NCBI GenBank assembly: GCA_002189035.1
Contig: NEEC01000013.1
Location: 1,550,001 to 1,614,000 of the forward strand
DNA from: Utricularia gibba
Lineage: Eukaryota > Streptophyta > Magnoliopsida > Lamiales > Lentibulariaceae
Direction of reading: 5' to 3'
DNA: 64,000 nucleotides
Shown here: in pieces, positions 35,512-47,201 of the stretch
How positions within the stretch are numbered: position 1 is the stretch's first letter
How the letters are laid out: each line of letters begins with the position of its first letter
The notes under the pieces: generated by a model
What the model was told of the DNA's origin: nothing
The model's database searches: none
What the model saw: the letters and a program-made list of their open reading frames with translations, nothing else
Translations under genes and position numbers: made by a program

Positions 35512-38134
35512 TGAAACCACTACTGGAGTGTGTTTCTTGACGCAAGAAGTAGTGAATGACGAGGGAATTGGAAGGTGGGTGTATATAAAGAAGCACAAAA
35601 GCGAGATCCAACCAAGCTTTTGCATAGTGGGTGACGCCCTCTTTGCCCCTTATGTTGCTTTAACACCTCCCAAATAAACAGCGAAATCGGTGGTGGGTGA
35701 TCATTTTAACAGTAAAAAAAGACATTGTTTGAGTAAATAAGCTGTGACTATGCATCCTCCTCGCACCATATTCTTGGTTTTAATCCATATCAGTTGGTAA
35801 CGAGCTCATAACTTGCACCTCAAGGTGGGTCTCCTCTCTTCCATCTACTATATCTCTTTGTATCTTGATATCTCTTTTTGCTACTATGTGCACGGAACAG
35901 TAACACATACTATTAAAACAAATGATCGTAAATGAAATTATAATGGTCAAGTATATAATAAATTAAACATCATTAGTAATTCATGGAATCTAAACTTTTT
36001 AATATAATCCATACTCGACATATAATATCTTTAATTTCAATATAGTATCATATTATTTAACTTGCATTGGGTGATCAATATGAGTTTTCGTATTGGTTTT
36101 AATTATGATTTAAAAAAACAAAAAGATACATTGGATTTAGACAACAAAAATTAAATTAATTTATAATCTAATTATTAACTACAATTACACAAAAAAATCT
36201 TAATCGTATTAATAGTAATCAATTGTATCTAACCTTTTGATTGAGTTAATAATCTCGTCGTGCTACCATTGTCATGGGTAACGATCATGTTCATTTGGTG
36301 ATTAAGCAAAAGGGTTAAGAAGCGAGCGCAGAAAAGCAGAGACATCAAGATCTTGAAGGTGGAAAGTGGGTGGAGATGTCTGGAACACCACATGCTCAAG
36401 TTGTGGCCCTCTTTACAGATACGCAAGCTTTTCCTTTAGGGTTCTTTTTGTAAGATAATCCTTTGCCTGAGCGATCACGCATCGTCCATTTTCCCACCAG
36501 AAACCTCACCAAGCAACGCCCCATCACCCTTCGGCGTGATAAAGCAAAACGATCAGGTCATAAAGCCACCCTCATTACCAACTCTACCCAAAAGACCAAA
36601 AGCTACTTACCCGATAGCACAACTTGCAGAAGACCAGAGTAACCTCTAAGATTGCTTATGACCATGGAAAGAAATTATACGAAAATTGAAATCAAACTTC
36701 ATGAACCAGAAACAGAAAGCCCCACCGTATCCTTTGTTTTTATTTCATTAATATGTTAAAGTAAACAACCTCACATCTTAAAATGAAAATGAAATAACTA
36801 AATATATAATAAAATACAGATCAATTAATTGATTGGACTTAATTTTTTATAATGTAATTTACATTTCTTATGTTTGGGCTTCATGTCTGCGTTTGTCTAA
36901 TCCATCTGATCTTGAATTTCAACAAAGCACAGTATAGAACCCTGATTTCTATAACACCTTATGTTTTTGATCTTCTGTTTTAAAAAGATAACGAAATAGA
37001 ATCTCAGTTTTCAGGAGATGAGCAAAGGGCTCAGCAACTACGTGGTCATCCGGCATCCGAGCAAGAAAGCGAAGCAAAGATCCACCCATACACACTATTT
37101 TGTGGCAAGGGTTGCGAGTTCTTTATCTTTAAGCTTCTAAACCTGGTGCACGGCTAAGTTAGGTGACAAATGTCATACTCTGGTAGTAGCTTCATATGAG
37201 GTGTCGGTCTCTTTGGAAAATGCATCTAATAATATGTATATGAAAAAAATGATTATTTTCAGAATAAAACTGTTGAAAAGTGATGATACAATGAAATGAA
37301 CAAGTATTATAATAAACAATTTAGATTTAAGAGAGAAATAAAGTATATCAGAAAATAGAGATGAATATTAATGAATTAATCTTAATTTTTTTAATGTAAT
37401 TTACATTTATTATGTATTTAGATTTTACATGTATTTATATAACTTATGGAATTCTTAATTTCAACAAAATAAAACTCTCAAGTTTTAAATTCAACATCAT
37501 TTTTTTTTTATTTTACTACAGCATCTAAGCTCCTCCATTAGCACGATTTGCAACTCATACCTTCAACCAATAATTTCTGGGTTTTCAGCTACTGATGGCG
37601 GCTAACCCCAAACGAATAGATGTTTGTTTGGGTAAATCAACCTAATCCCTGATCAATAATTAAACTGCCTGCTGCACTTTGCAAGAGGCCATTTAAGTGC
37701 ATTTACTTGTGTAACTTATTGACATTGGCTATGGGTAATTAATGTCGCTAAGCATGTGGGAGGTTTTTTAATTAGATTAGGTTTTAACGTTTTGTGGCGG
37801 CAGGGATTTTCAACCCTAGATTCATTTTTTAATGTTCATTTTTTTTTCAAAGGGGTGGATTGATGTTCAATTTGACATTCATTTTGGGTTCTGTTTTGAA
37901 TTATTCAACAACCTCTGAGCATTTGTATTATTGTTGGGAGTTGATGTTTTTAAAGGTCAAAACTTTATGAACATGGTGTTCTGAATTATTGTTAGAAAGT
38001 AAGAACATAAATCCTTGTACATGCAATAAAACCCTTGTCATGGTTCTGGCTCCAGACTGAATTTCACGAAAAATGAGCTGCTATTTGTCATCAATCAATA
38101 TCTTGCCTACGCCTAGGGGACTCTCTCTGCTCCG
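35512..38134. other. Long intergenic region with repeated AT-rich modules
   Basis: No gene is recognised over 2.6 kb. Two related segments, about 36780-36950 and 37330-37480, share TTAATTTTTTTAATGTAATTTACATTT-like cores followed by TTATG...ATTTCAACAAA, and a third version lies at 21200-21270. They may be fragments of one dispersed element. A minus-strand frame at 36229-36426 is unassigned. Confidence 0.45.
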
Positions 38135-38362
38135 ATGGGGTGTGTGAAGTCCGTTCCCCGGAGGGAAACAGTTCCCACTGCTTCCCACCAACCCTACGTA
38201 CCCTACCCTATATCTTTGCCTTTAAATTCTAGGGTTTGCATCCCCGAATCCCAAGCTTCAGATCACACCTTGAATTCTTCCCATTTTCCCTTGCATGAAA
38301 TTCTCATACTTGATGGAGGACAAGGGCATCTGTATGGGGAGCAGTCAGCTGGAATGGAATGA
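38135..38362 (+). promoter_or_regulatory. Possible upstream ORF overlapping the SBP-box start
   Basis: A 75-codon frame (MGCVKSVPRRETVPTASHQP...) starts upstream of, and overlaps in another frame, the start codons of the SBP-box gene (38295 or 38313). If in the leader, it would act as an overlapping uORF lowering translation. The MGC start would be an N-myristoylation signal if translated. The transcription start is unknown. Confidence 0.25.
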
Positions 38363-39479
38363 TGTTGTTGTGCACGATGGAAACCAGAAACAGATATGTT
38401 TCTCAGTTTCGCGATCGAATGATCATGGAGCAGCTTGTTGTTCTTCTTCTTCTTCAAACTATCTTATGGCAACCCATCAGATGGGATGCTTGCCTCCATA
38501 TAAGAAACCCAAGTCTTCTCCCCTTGCTGTTTCCCCAAGAAACCCAAGATTTCGAGTTCTGCTCATCATGCTGGGAATCCTTGCTGTCAAGTTGAAGGAT
38601 GCAGTGTGGATCTCAAAGAAGCCAAGGGCTACCATCGAAGGCATAGGATTTGCGAGAATCACTCCAAGAGTCCTAGGGTTATTGTGCAGGGGATGGAGAG
38701 CAGGTTCTGCCAACAATGCAGCAGGTACACATCTCCTAGTTTTGCGTTTTTCCCGTGTAGCAGTCATGGCTTGTAATTTTCAACTGGTGGGGGGAATGTG
38801 TTGATCTTTCGAAGGTTCCATGCGTTATCTGAGTTTGATGATAAGAAAAGAAGCTGCCGGCGGCGCCTTTCCGATCACAACGCAAGGCGGCGGAGGCTGC
38901 ACGTGGAGACAATCCGGCTTCGCCCTCCACACGCCTCCTCTTCCTTCTACGGTCTCTTTTTTTAAAATCTCCAGAAATTCATAGCCTTCTTTGCTTTCAG
39001 TTTTCTATTGGATTAATCTGAAAAAAAATGAAGTATTTTGATTAATGGCTTTGTACGGGCAGACCTGATGAAAATGGAGCAAAACGGCTTGTTGAACCGG
39101 CTCCCATTCTCACCGCCCGAACCGCTCGATAGGAGAACCATATGCTTTTCTAGTAATGAGATGGAGAGTCCAGTCTCTGACCACATGATCTTCCTCAACG
39201 CTTCATCTCTTCTGTCAACCAATTCGGGGAGCACAACCTATAACCCGGCCACCGCGAGGGAGAGTTTTTGTCATGGAAACACCGTTTTTGCGACCGGAAG
39301 CACCGGTTTTCCGGCGATGAGCGGGACAAGTAGGTAAGGAACGTGGGGATCGGAGATGCATGGACTCCATTGGAGTATCTTCCTGAAGTTAAATGTAATA
39401 TCATTGCAGCCAACTAGTAATAAAAGCCAAGTTCGAACCGGAGTTCGGTATGCATCATACAAAACGGTTTAGAAAATGA
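38313..39479 (+). CDS. SBP-box (SPL) transcription factor with degenerate miR156 site; one-base frameshift in exon 1
   Basis: Exon 1 38313-38724 (an in-frame Met at 38295 is possible), exon 2 38815-38951, exon 3 from 39063. The SBP domain is split by the first intron at the usual place: [41 protein letters not shown], then [21 protein letters not shown] and the basic NARRRR, giving both zinc sites and the bipartite nuclear signal. N-terminal residues ([18 protein letters not shown]) are in a frame one base off from the SBP domain; one extra C in the run at 38533-38536 joins them smoothly. Exon 3 ends either at TAA 39335-39337 or splices at 39333 to 39410, with a stop at 39479; phases fit the latter. 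SPL factors control phase change, flowering and organ growth. Convergent with cycloartenol synthase. Confidence 0.88.
39198..39217 (+). promoter_or_regulatory. Degenerate miR156 target site in the SPL coding region
   Basis: ACGCTTCATCTCTTCTGTCA encodes ASSLLS exactly where miR156-targeted SPLs encode ALSLLS. The 12 bases pairing with the miRNA 5' half are perfect; five of the eight at the other side are changed. Weakened targeting is inference. Confidence 0.6.
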
Positions 39480-39786
39480 TAATAAAAGCCCCATGGCCAA
39501 AGCTCTAAATAATTCGCCATTGTGAACTGTCAAAGCATCCCAACAGTGTGACCAAGGAGCATCGACATGGGATGCTCTCTCAGTTAGCACTCGTTCATCC
39601 GCATGCATTACAGATGAGGGAAGAGCGCGGACAGTCGATTCTAAAAGGGATTTAGCATGCAAACATCTCCATGGATTAACACAGCAGCTGCACAGCATGC
39701 AGATTGATAGAGAACTCAAGAAATGGCTTACTCTGGCTGCTGATCACTTTGCGAGGAGCGTTTCACCTGATAGGGGAGGGAGTTCA

Positions 39787-42700
39787 TCACTGCGCAAGTA
39801 GGACATGCGATCGATATTCTCCGAGAGCCCAGATTGGAAATATATTTCGGTATGCAGCATATGTGATCATGCAATTTCTGTTGAACACTCCCATGATTTC
39901 CTGAAGAAAAAAACAAACAAACAAACAAACAAACAGCAGAAATTAGAGAGAGCTTCTGAGACGGAGTGTGACAAGGAAAGCCAGGTTTTTCAAGCGAAGA
40001 ATCAGACTTGCTGAGGAAAATCTCCATCTTCACATTGACAGTTTATAAGGTCTTTAGCAGCTCGGTGGAGTGGCAACGGATCTCTCTCCGCCTTCACAGA
40101 GAGACGAAAGAGAATGCAGAATTTACATCATGAAAGACTTTTGAAGTGGAAAACTCGGAAAAGCTAATTTCAAGGTTAGATGCCAGAAGAGTATACCTGC
40201 CCGGCTGCAATGAGAGACAGCATTGCCCATGCTGTGTTCACTATGTGAGACCTGTCTCCTTCTAAATTTGTATAAACCTTCATAGAGAAAGTTCCACTTC
40301 ATCACTTTCTCAACATGGAACAACATAAACGAATAAACTGACTAGGATTCTCAGCACATTGCAACACGCTCATCACGTACTCAAAGAAATTGGATTCAGA
40401 TGGTTGGAGTTCTCAAATGAAAAACAGAAAACTAATCAACAACATGCAGTTGAAATTTACGCCGTACACAATAAATAGGTGAACGCAAAAGAAGTTGATC
40501 CAGAAATGAGATAGATCCTTGACCTTGTTTTGGCATGAAAGATAACTCTCCCCCCAGCCACCACTAGGAGTCTGCTTAGAGAGAAGAAACTTGCAGGCCA
40601 TACGAATAGCAGATGAATTGGTGAAGTTCCTTCCAGCTGCCACGAGGCCTTTTACACCAAACCAAATAGCATAGGTGAAGCAAACCGCCCATGAACCATA
40701 CCTGCAACAGATTTGTAATATTAAAAAATAATAATAAATTCAAATGTTAAAAAAACAGACATGTGGTAAGAGGTCACTGAAGGTAGTGATTAGAGTGACT
40801 AACTGAGGGGAGAACATGGATAGAATAAGAAAATTAAACATTCATCATAGTTCCACAAATTAGAAGAATGCCATGGAGTAAAGAGGGAAAGAGACCAGGA
40901 GCCGTCAGATGCCTGAATTCTCTCGATAAATTTTGCAGCATTTTCGATACAGGATTGGACTTCCTCCTTCCGGTGCTGAGGATACAATTCTTTAAACGCT
41001 GTTAATGCTTGAATTGCAGCTGAAGTGCATTCAACATATCTACACCGTCACAAAGTTAAGATAAGCAGAAACTTCGAAAAGAATATTGCCTACAACTGGA
41101 AGGACTGGCTTGCGAAGTTACATACGGGGTAGTAATAAATGCCAAAAGAATGCTAAACTTGGAAAAGAGATGTCTTACGGATAATCAATGACTATATCGC
41201 CAAAGGTTTCAGCTGGATTAATCAACTGTTACAAAAGCATAAAGAAAATTAAAATGTAATAAGCTTGATGCAGAAAAAATCACAGAAAAAACATGAGTAG
41301 GCTTCAGATTACAGATTCACATGACAGGCATTGAACAATTCATAATTACAAAAACTGTGGAGTAAAAATGTGTTCCGTGCATTACTGAAGATCATTACTG
41401 CAAAATAAGGCATCTAAATGGCTCAGCATAAAAGCACAGCAGGAAAAAGCAAAAATGTAGTTCACTATTCCATTGATCCAGCAGGAAGCCATATGCCACT
41501 GTTTCCATCAATCCAAATGGAAATTTGGATGAAGTACGACCTTGCAGTGTCTGCTTAAGGCGTACTCTACTATTGTAATGAGAAAAACCCAAGATTTAGG
41601 TGGCCAGTTCCAATAGACTAAATTGAATATACCTCCAACCAGTCATAGGATCTTGTCAGTTCATATGTTGCAAAGCCGCCATCTGGATTCTGCAGAATAG
41701 CACATTATGGGTTAATTGATATAAAAAATACGAAAAATAACACCACCATTAGTGGCAATTTATCCAGAAGCTTCATAATGTATTGAAAAGCATGTCGCAT
41801 GCAATATAATGCTTAGCCAAAATAACTCAACAGTAAATGCTTAGTCCTTGAAACCTTATAATTTAATCTCAGATTAAAAGGCAGGCACCTGAAGAGAGAG
41901 AATAACGTTAACTGCATCATATAAACGCCTTGACTCCACTGGGTCACCTACCAGTTCCCTAGGCAACTTTGACAGCAAGAGGACTGCCTAAAGATTTATA
42001 GTTTGGTTAGCGTGAGTGAACCTGGCATATATATTGTGGTCAAACAGAAATGGAAAAACCGATTCTTGGAGTTACTTACTTTCGCTCCCTCAGCAGTGCA
42101 ATCTGAAATAGGCCACCCATGATCTGCTGTCGAGAATGGCCAAGCACCTTTAGAAATGTGGCGGTGCCATTGTGCTAAATTTCCAGGGCAATCGTCTAAG
42201 ACCTTAAGATGATATTCAGGATGGAGGATAAAAGAAGCACGAACTTTCGAAGTAACCAGATAAATATGGAACAGCATCACGGAAAATGAAAGTTAACCTG
42301 TGACTTTTTTAAGTATTCATGAGCCCGTTTTAATGTTGGGCCGAATTCATTCACAAGGTTTGAAGAAGCTATCGCTTGAACTGCAAAAGCAGTATCCCAC
42401 AATTGACTTCCGTTGTATCCCTTACAAAAAAAAAGGTACAGAATAGCAGAGTCAGAAATGCAGCTTTGCTTCATAAGTATCTATCACTGCATTGCCAACT
42501 GCGGAACTGCTGCTAGCTCACCAAAACACATACAAAAAATTTAAAACGAACCCAAATTATGGTCAGAAGGAATGCAAAACACATTAAAGACACTTAAGTG
42601 TGAAGCGCTTTTAGCCAAAACAAAACAGAAATTGAATTTAACCATGCTCATAGAGACAACACCCCCCCCCCCCAAAAAAAAAAACAAAAAGATTCAAACT

Positions 42701-45176
42701 CTATTCCATTATCATGCAAACCTGCATTTTCATGCCATCTTCTGCAATCCACAAGTAATCATAGACTCTTGGAAGATGTAGCTTAAAAGCTTCTGAATTC
42801 GGATCTTCCACCCAACAGCAAAGCATATTAAGCACCTACAAACATTTAATCAAATGTTACATCAGATGTTAACAAACTGTAGATTTATATCTGTGCACAA
42901 TGGAGCACTTGGCAAACGGCTTCACAGTGAATAGTTACATAGTAGTTTAGTTTGAAAAGGACAATGAAGCATAGAATACCTTCCTAAGGGTATAATAACT
43001 GTTAGAATATCCTATAATATATGGAATCCCAATTTCAATTTGTTTTGATGTCGCAATATAAAAATTGTCAGAAATACCTTGTTTACAGGTCCTATGCATA
43101 TGTAACGGGTATTTTCATCTTCATAGTGAATATGCTCCATAGTCATAGATAGTGCGTGATCTCTCAACTTCTTCCCTGGCCAGTTCATTAAAACAGGTTC
43201 CACAACTTTATGAAGAAGGTCCCAAAGTATATCCTGTACAAAAGGGTGTGGATAGTATAGGTCTTCCTGTACAAAGAGAGAATATAAATAGTCAGCATGG
43301 AAATTAAGCCAGAAAAATAATGAAAAATGAAGATTCTGGATGACCTCAGACTGTTAATCTTTTAGAGGTTGAATTATAAAACTATAAACAGGAATACTTT
43401 TTTAACCTTTGCACACTCATTACGGGCTCTATTCCAATCAACATCGTGGTATGGAACCGTATAAAGCTCCTTCCTCAGTGATAAGACGGTTGGCGTAATG
43501 GGCCCTACGAGCCGTTTCCCATATAAGTAGGACATAGGGAGATACACCATTCGACAATGGCACCACATCCTTCCTGCCATGCAACGAAGTGCTTCTTGTG
43601 AGTGGGAGTAGTTTATTATAGCTACCAATAAAAAGTAACATCAAAAAATAGGGTGAAAAGTTATATGTGCGTATATGAACAAGGGAGGCAATAAAACCTG
43701 GATGGAAAGGAAGAAAATACGGAAGCAGCCACGTCTCAGGTGGCAGAGGATTGTTTCCAGACCAATCAAAAACCCCGAGTACCTAAACAAATCGAAAGAA
43801 AACCATAATGAAAAGAAACAGAGAGCACCTCACAGATCAATACATTAAAATATTTAAGAGGTAATTTTAACCGAGAGCCACATCTTTCCCCAGGATGTGA
43901 TTGCTGTAACTCCTCCATGATTTAAAATCCAGTCCCGGGCTTTCTCCATTGCTCCATCTCCATCGTTTGCTCCCTCTCCAAGCAATCTCAGTGTAACATA
44001 GTTCAAAGCAGAGCCAAACATTGTGCTTGGTCCTTCAATATGAAGGCCCCATCCACCATCTTTGTTCTGTTGGAAATGCAAAACTATGCGTCATCATCTA
44101 ACTCTAGAATGCTTCAGGAAATATTATAAATTACAACATAACTCCAAGCCAACGGCTGCTGATAACATCTAACACAGTCGTCACCTGATGGTTGTAAAGG
44201 TAGCGACAGATCTCACGCCTGTGCTCTTTTGACAGAATGGCATTTAATGCCCCAGTGATAGACAATGTAATAACCTATTGCAAGAGGAGGGGAAAAAACA
44301 TAAGTAATGTACACACGTTTCCATAGCTTGCTCTGAATATCTCAGAATAATATTTGGGAGCCAAAGAGACTGAGATTCCACGATTGATTTCAGATGAAAA
44401 TCATATGAGTTAATTCTTGGTGCCAACCAGTGAAAATAACGGGAAACCTCGTTTTCTTTTTACTATATGGGGCTAATCACATGTTCATGCATATTGGGCT
44501 TATTTCCAATATGAAGAGTAAGGATGCAGGGATAATTCAAGCTGAATTGCGTGCACCTCCTCATTTGGCCTGACAGAGTGGAACAGAAAAATGAAATGTC
44601 AACACGTACCAGGCCTGGTAAAAGAAACATCGGACCAGCATAGTCTCCAGGCCAATGACCGTCATGAGCCTGCAATGTTGAATGGAAGCTGATGGCTCTC
44701 CTCAAAGTATTAGCAACTTTATCTTCTGTAATATCTTCAATGTTTTGCACATATTCTTGAGGCAAATTCTTTTCTCCTGGGTTCTCCTTCCGTAACTATT
44801 ATTCAGAAGATAGACTTATGAAGATTACTTCATAACCACAACCTACTTCTTTGTGCGGAACTTTTGTTTCAGAAAATACAAAGAACCAAAAATAGAATCA
44901 GAGCAAACTTCAGAACATGGAACATGTTATTTTAAGAACCTCAAAAGAAGTTCAAGTGCATATAGTTGGCTCACTGAACTTGAAGCCTCATGAGAAGATC
45001 TGAGGAATGTTTTTTCTCGAATCGCGTGCTGCGGAATTGATCTCGCATCTTCTCAATCTCCGCGAGCTCTTCAGGTGAACCAACATTAGGATCAAACTCC
45101 CAAACTTGACGTCCAACATGCTCATTCAACGTCCGCAACCATGGGCTTGACCCTCAGCGATTTTCAACTTCCACAT
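39787..45176 (-). CDS. CAS1: Cycloartenol synthase (oxidosqualene cyclase); one-base frameshift in exon 1
   Basis: Cyclises 2,3-oxidosqualene to cycloartenol, the first committed step of plant sterol synthesis, on the ER. The start at 45176 gives MWKLKIAEG. Later exons show [19 protein letters not shown] (44640), [20 protein letters not shown] (44040), [19 protein letters not shown] (43560), [16 protein letters not shown] (42400), [22 protein letters not shown] (42110, catalytic Asp of DCTAE), [14 protein letters not shown] (40540), [19 protein letters not shown] (40250) and the end [21 protein letters not shown] (39790). The cycloartenol-specific residues are present: Tyr in GYNGSQLW and His/Ile in HGWPISD; beta-amyrin and lupeol synthases differ at these. 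QW motifs are intact. After AEG the frame breaks: the G run at 45151-45153 is one base short, then [20 protein letters not shown] follows in the next frame. Probably a sequence error. Long introns contain homopolymers. Confidence 0.93.
39910..39935. repeat. (AAAC)n microsatellite in a cycloartenol synthase intron
   Basis: About six AAAC units next to the last-exon acceptor region. Confidence 0.9.
42661..42684. repeat. C-run/A-run homopolymer in a cycloartenol synthase intron
   Basis: Around thirteen Cs directly followed by about ten As. Length is likely unreliable in the assembly. Confidence 0.9.
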
Positions 45177-46443
45177 TGTGCTAATAACTAATGGAAAGGC
45201 TGAAATGAAAATTTTTATCCAATTCCATCAGAGCAGAACAAAGGCTAAAGCTTTTTAGAGAAAAAAAAAACTAAACTGCAGTGATAAAAAAAAAAAAAAA
45301 AAAAGAAAGAACGAAAAATCCAACGAAACGAAAAAAACTGCAGACGACATTACGTTCTGTGGTATAGAGCGTCCGTACAATAACTATCTACAGGAAACTG
45401 ATTCCAATGACTTTCATCACCATAGCTACAGCTTGTTTGGCTAACAGGAATTCACATACAGGGTAAAATACAACTTAAAAGACTAATTCACACAGCACGA
45501 CGGCCAGAATCGCCACCATCGTTCAAACATTTTACATTAAAATTCGATTTCGAATCATCTTCACCGTAGCTACGAGCAAAAAATCAATGCACTTACACCA
45601 GAGACGTAGCGGATGACGCCTGCTGAGATCTAGAAGACAATGAGTTTGTAAAGCAAGAAACTGTCAAAATCAGAGCGCGCTGGCGGAGAACAGCTGGTAT
45701 CTTTATTCATTTATTAATTAATATCCTTAATAAAGCCACTGGAACACACGTAATCCATTACGCCCATTAATTACAATACGTAACAGCCCAGCCCATATGA
45801 AAATGTCACAGTAGCAGGATTGAAATGATCTCTTATAATATTTCTACAATAAGTTAAACCTAATTCAATCCATTATGAAAAATATTAACTCAAAATCACG
45901 AGTAATATTGATTAAATAAAAAATTAATTAAAAAATTATATTTATATAATAATTTAATATATTAAATTTACAATATATAATTTATGTTATTACATTTTAT
46001 AATATTTTATAATATTTTATGAAATAATTTTATAATTTCAAATTAATTTTATTTACATAATTTCAAAACTAATTTTTATTATACGTAACAATACATTATC
46101 ATCCACTCATTCACCTTGAAGAAATAAATACCTCCCTTTGTTCTAGAAGCATAAATTACCTCCCTTTGTTCTAGAAGCATTGAGCCCAACTCAACAATGA
46201 TTCCAGGCCCAAGCCTGGATCCAGAAAATCGATAATAAGTACCCTGCAGGCCCATTTTAAAGAAACACATCTGTGCTAACGAGAATCGCATGGGGCTTCT
46301 CAGACGAACGTGATGAGCAAGGAGCCAACTTTATGTAGTCTCTCCGATGTTCCTCGTGTGCCACTTTCTTTTTCTCTCCATACATGTATATAGAGATATG
46401 CAGCTTAGTAAAACTATACCTGTAGTGCAAACTTCATTCAACC
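45177..46443. other. Intergenic between cycloartenol synthase and the GAG/beta-glucosidase locus
   Basis: 45177-45700 should hold cycloartenol synthase leader and promoter, with A-runs at 45251-45304 that may mark a leader intron. 45830-46080 is AT-rich repeat DNA. A short direct duplication, CCTCCCTTTGTTCTAGAAGCAT, occurs twice at 46131-46181. A TATA box (GTATATAGAGA) lies at about 46386-46396, some 50 bases before the ATG at 46444. Confidence 0.45.
45930..46080 (+). repeat. AT-rich dispersed repeat, copy C
   Basis: Shares the ordered words TTTATATAATAATTTAATAT, ATTAAATTTA, TTTTATAATTTCAAATTAAT and TTTTATTTACATAAT with copies A, B and D; truncated at the left relative to copy A. Confidence 0.5.
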
Positions 46444-47118
46444 ATGTTGTTGCCTGACTTCATCGCCCGTTGCTTGAATCGCTTCACCGACCTGCAGCCA
46501 GAAGAAAAGGGTGAGCATCCTGATGATGGTTGCGTCGTTGCAACTCCGGTGAATGGAGTGGACGCTTCGTATGTTCGAGTTCTTGAAGTTACGCATCAGC
46601 TTTACAGTCTTGAACAGGGGGATATGGCGACAACAGCGTACCTGCACAAGGCCAGGGCGTTGGCTGATCAGATGGCGGCGGCTGGCAGGCCAATTACGCT
46701 TTCAGAGTTCAATATCTTTGTGTTGAAAGGGTTGAGATCGGACTTCAGGGATATGGTGACGACGCTGGCTGCGCAGTGGGTTCCTCTTTCTTTCCCCGAA
46801 CTCCATAGTTTGCTCCTGAGTCATGAGTTCATCCATGGCAACCAAGTAGACATTTTGTCGAGCACCTTACATCCGCGTTGTTCATCAAGCTGTACTGCGA
46901 AATCCTCCATGATCACGTCGTCTGATCAATTGGTCAGTAGGGATCATCAGTCTCCACTCAGACACTACATGGCTCCGGAGTTTCGAAACTGCGGCAACCA
47001 TAAAGATCAAATTGCAGACATTTCGTCGAACATCTTACATACCAGCTGCTCTCCCCACAATACCGAGACATCCCCTTACTTTCAGCTTCCACGATCGACA
47101 TTTCGGATTATTTCGTGA
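46444..47118 (+). mobile_element. Ty1/copia GAG-like frame (UBN2 type), truncated
   Basis: A 224-codon frame from ATG 46444. Residues 50-135 match the GAG capsid-like region of plant copia elements: LYSLEQGDMATTAYLHKARA, LADQMAAAGRPIT, FNIFVLKGLRSDF, PLSFPELHSLLLSHEFIHGN. The usual N-terminal part of GAG and any zinc knuckle, protease, integrase or reverse transcriptase are absent, so this is a fragment or a domesticated GAG. The tail carries a duplicated segment (separate entry). It stops at 47116-47118, only 84 bases before the beta-glucosidase ATG. A TATA-like box about 50 bases upstream and a sound ATG context suggest it may be transcribed as a host gene. Identity of the domain is firm; its role is unknown. 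Confidence 0.75.
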
Positions 47119-47188
47119 ATGGGGATCATCAAACGCCACCAAAAACCTACATAAACCAACCGGATTTTCAAAGCTGCGGCAACAATCC
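46847..47188 (+). repeat. Diverged tandem duplication of about 170 bp in the GAG tail
   Basis: Unit 1 starts GACATTTTGTCGAGCACCTT and unit 2 (about 168 bases later) GACATTTCGTCGAACATCTT. Both end with GGATCATCA...CTACAT...TTTC-AA-CTGCGGCAAC. At the protein level unit 1 has DQLVSRDHQSP...FRNCGNH; unit 2, read in the beta-glucosidase frame, has DYFVNGDHQTP...FQSCGNN. Divergence is about one third. Confidence 0.75.
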
Positions 47189-47201
47189 TCGCCCTGAGGC
47201 A

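Noticed and set aside
35511-35625. Upstream Met of the RING-H2 frame as start
   Set aside because: The extra 38 residues look like a translated leader; the internal Met gives the usual family N-terminus.
39504-39800. Plus-strand frame as the last SPL exon
   Set aside because: It does not join exon 3 in phase and lies opposite the last cycloartenol synthase exon; the 39410-39479 exon fits the phase better.
40413-45176. Beta-amyrin or lupeol synthase
   Set aside because: GYNGSQLW and HGWPISD carry the cycloartenol-type residues; beta-amyrin and lupeol enzymes differ at these positions.
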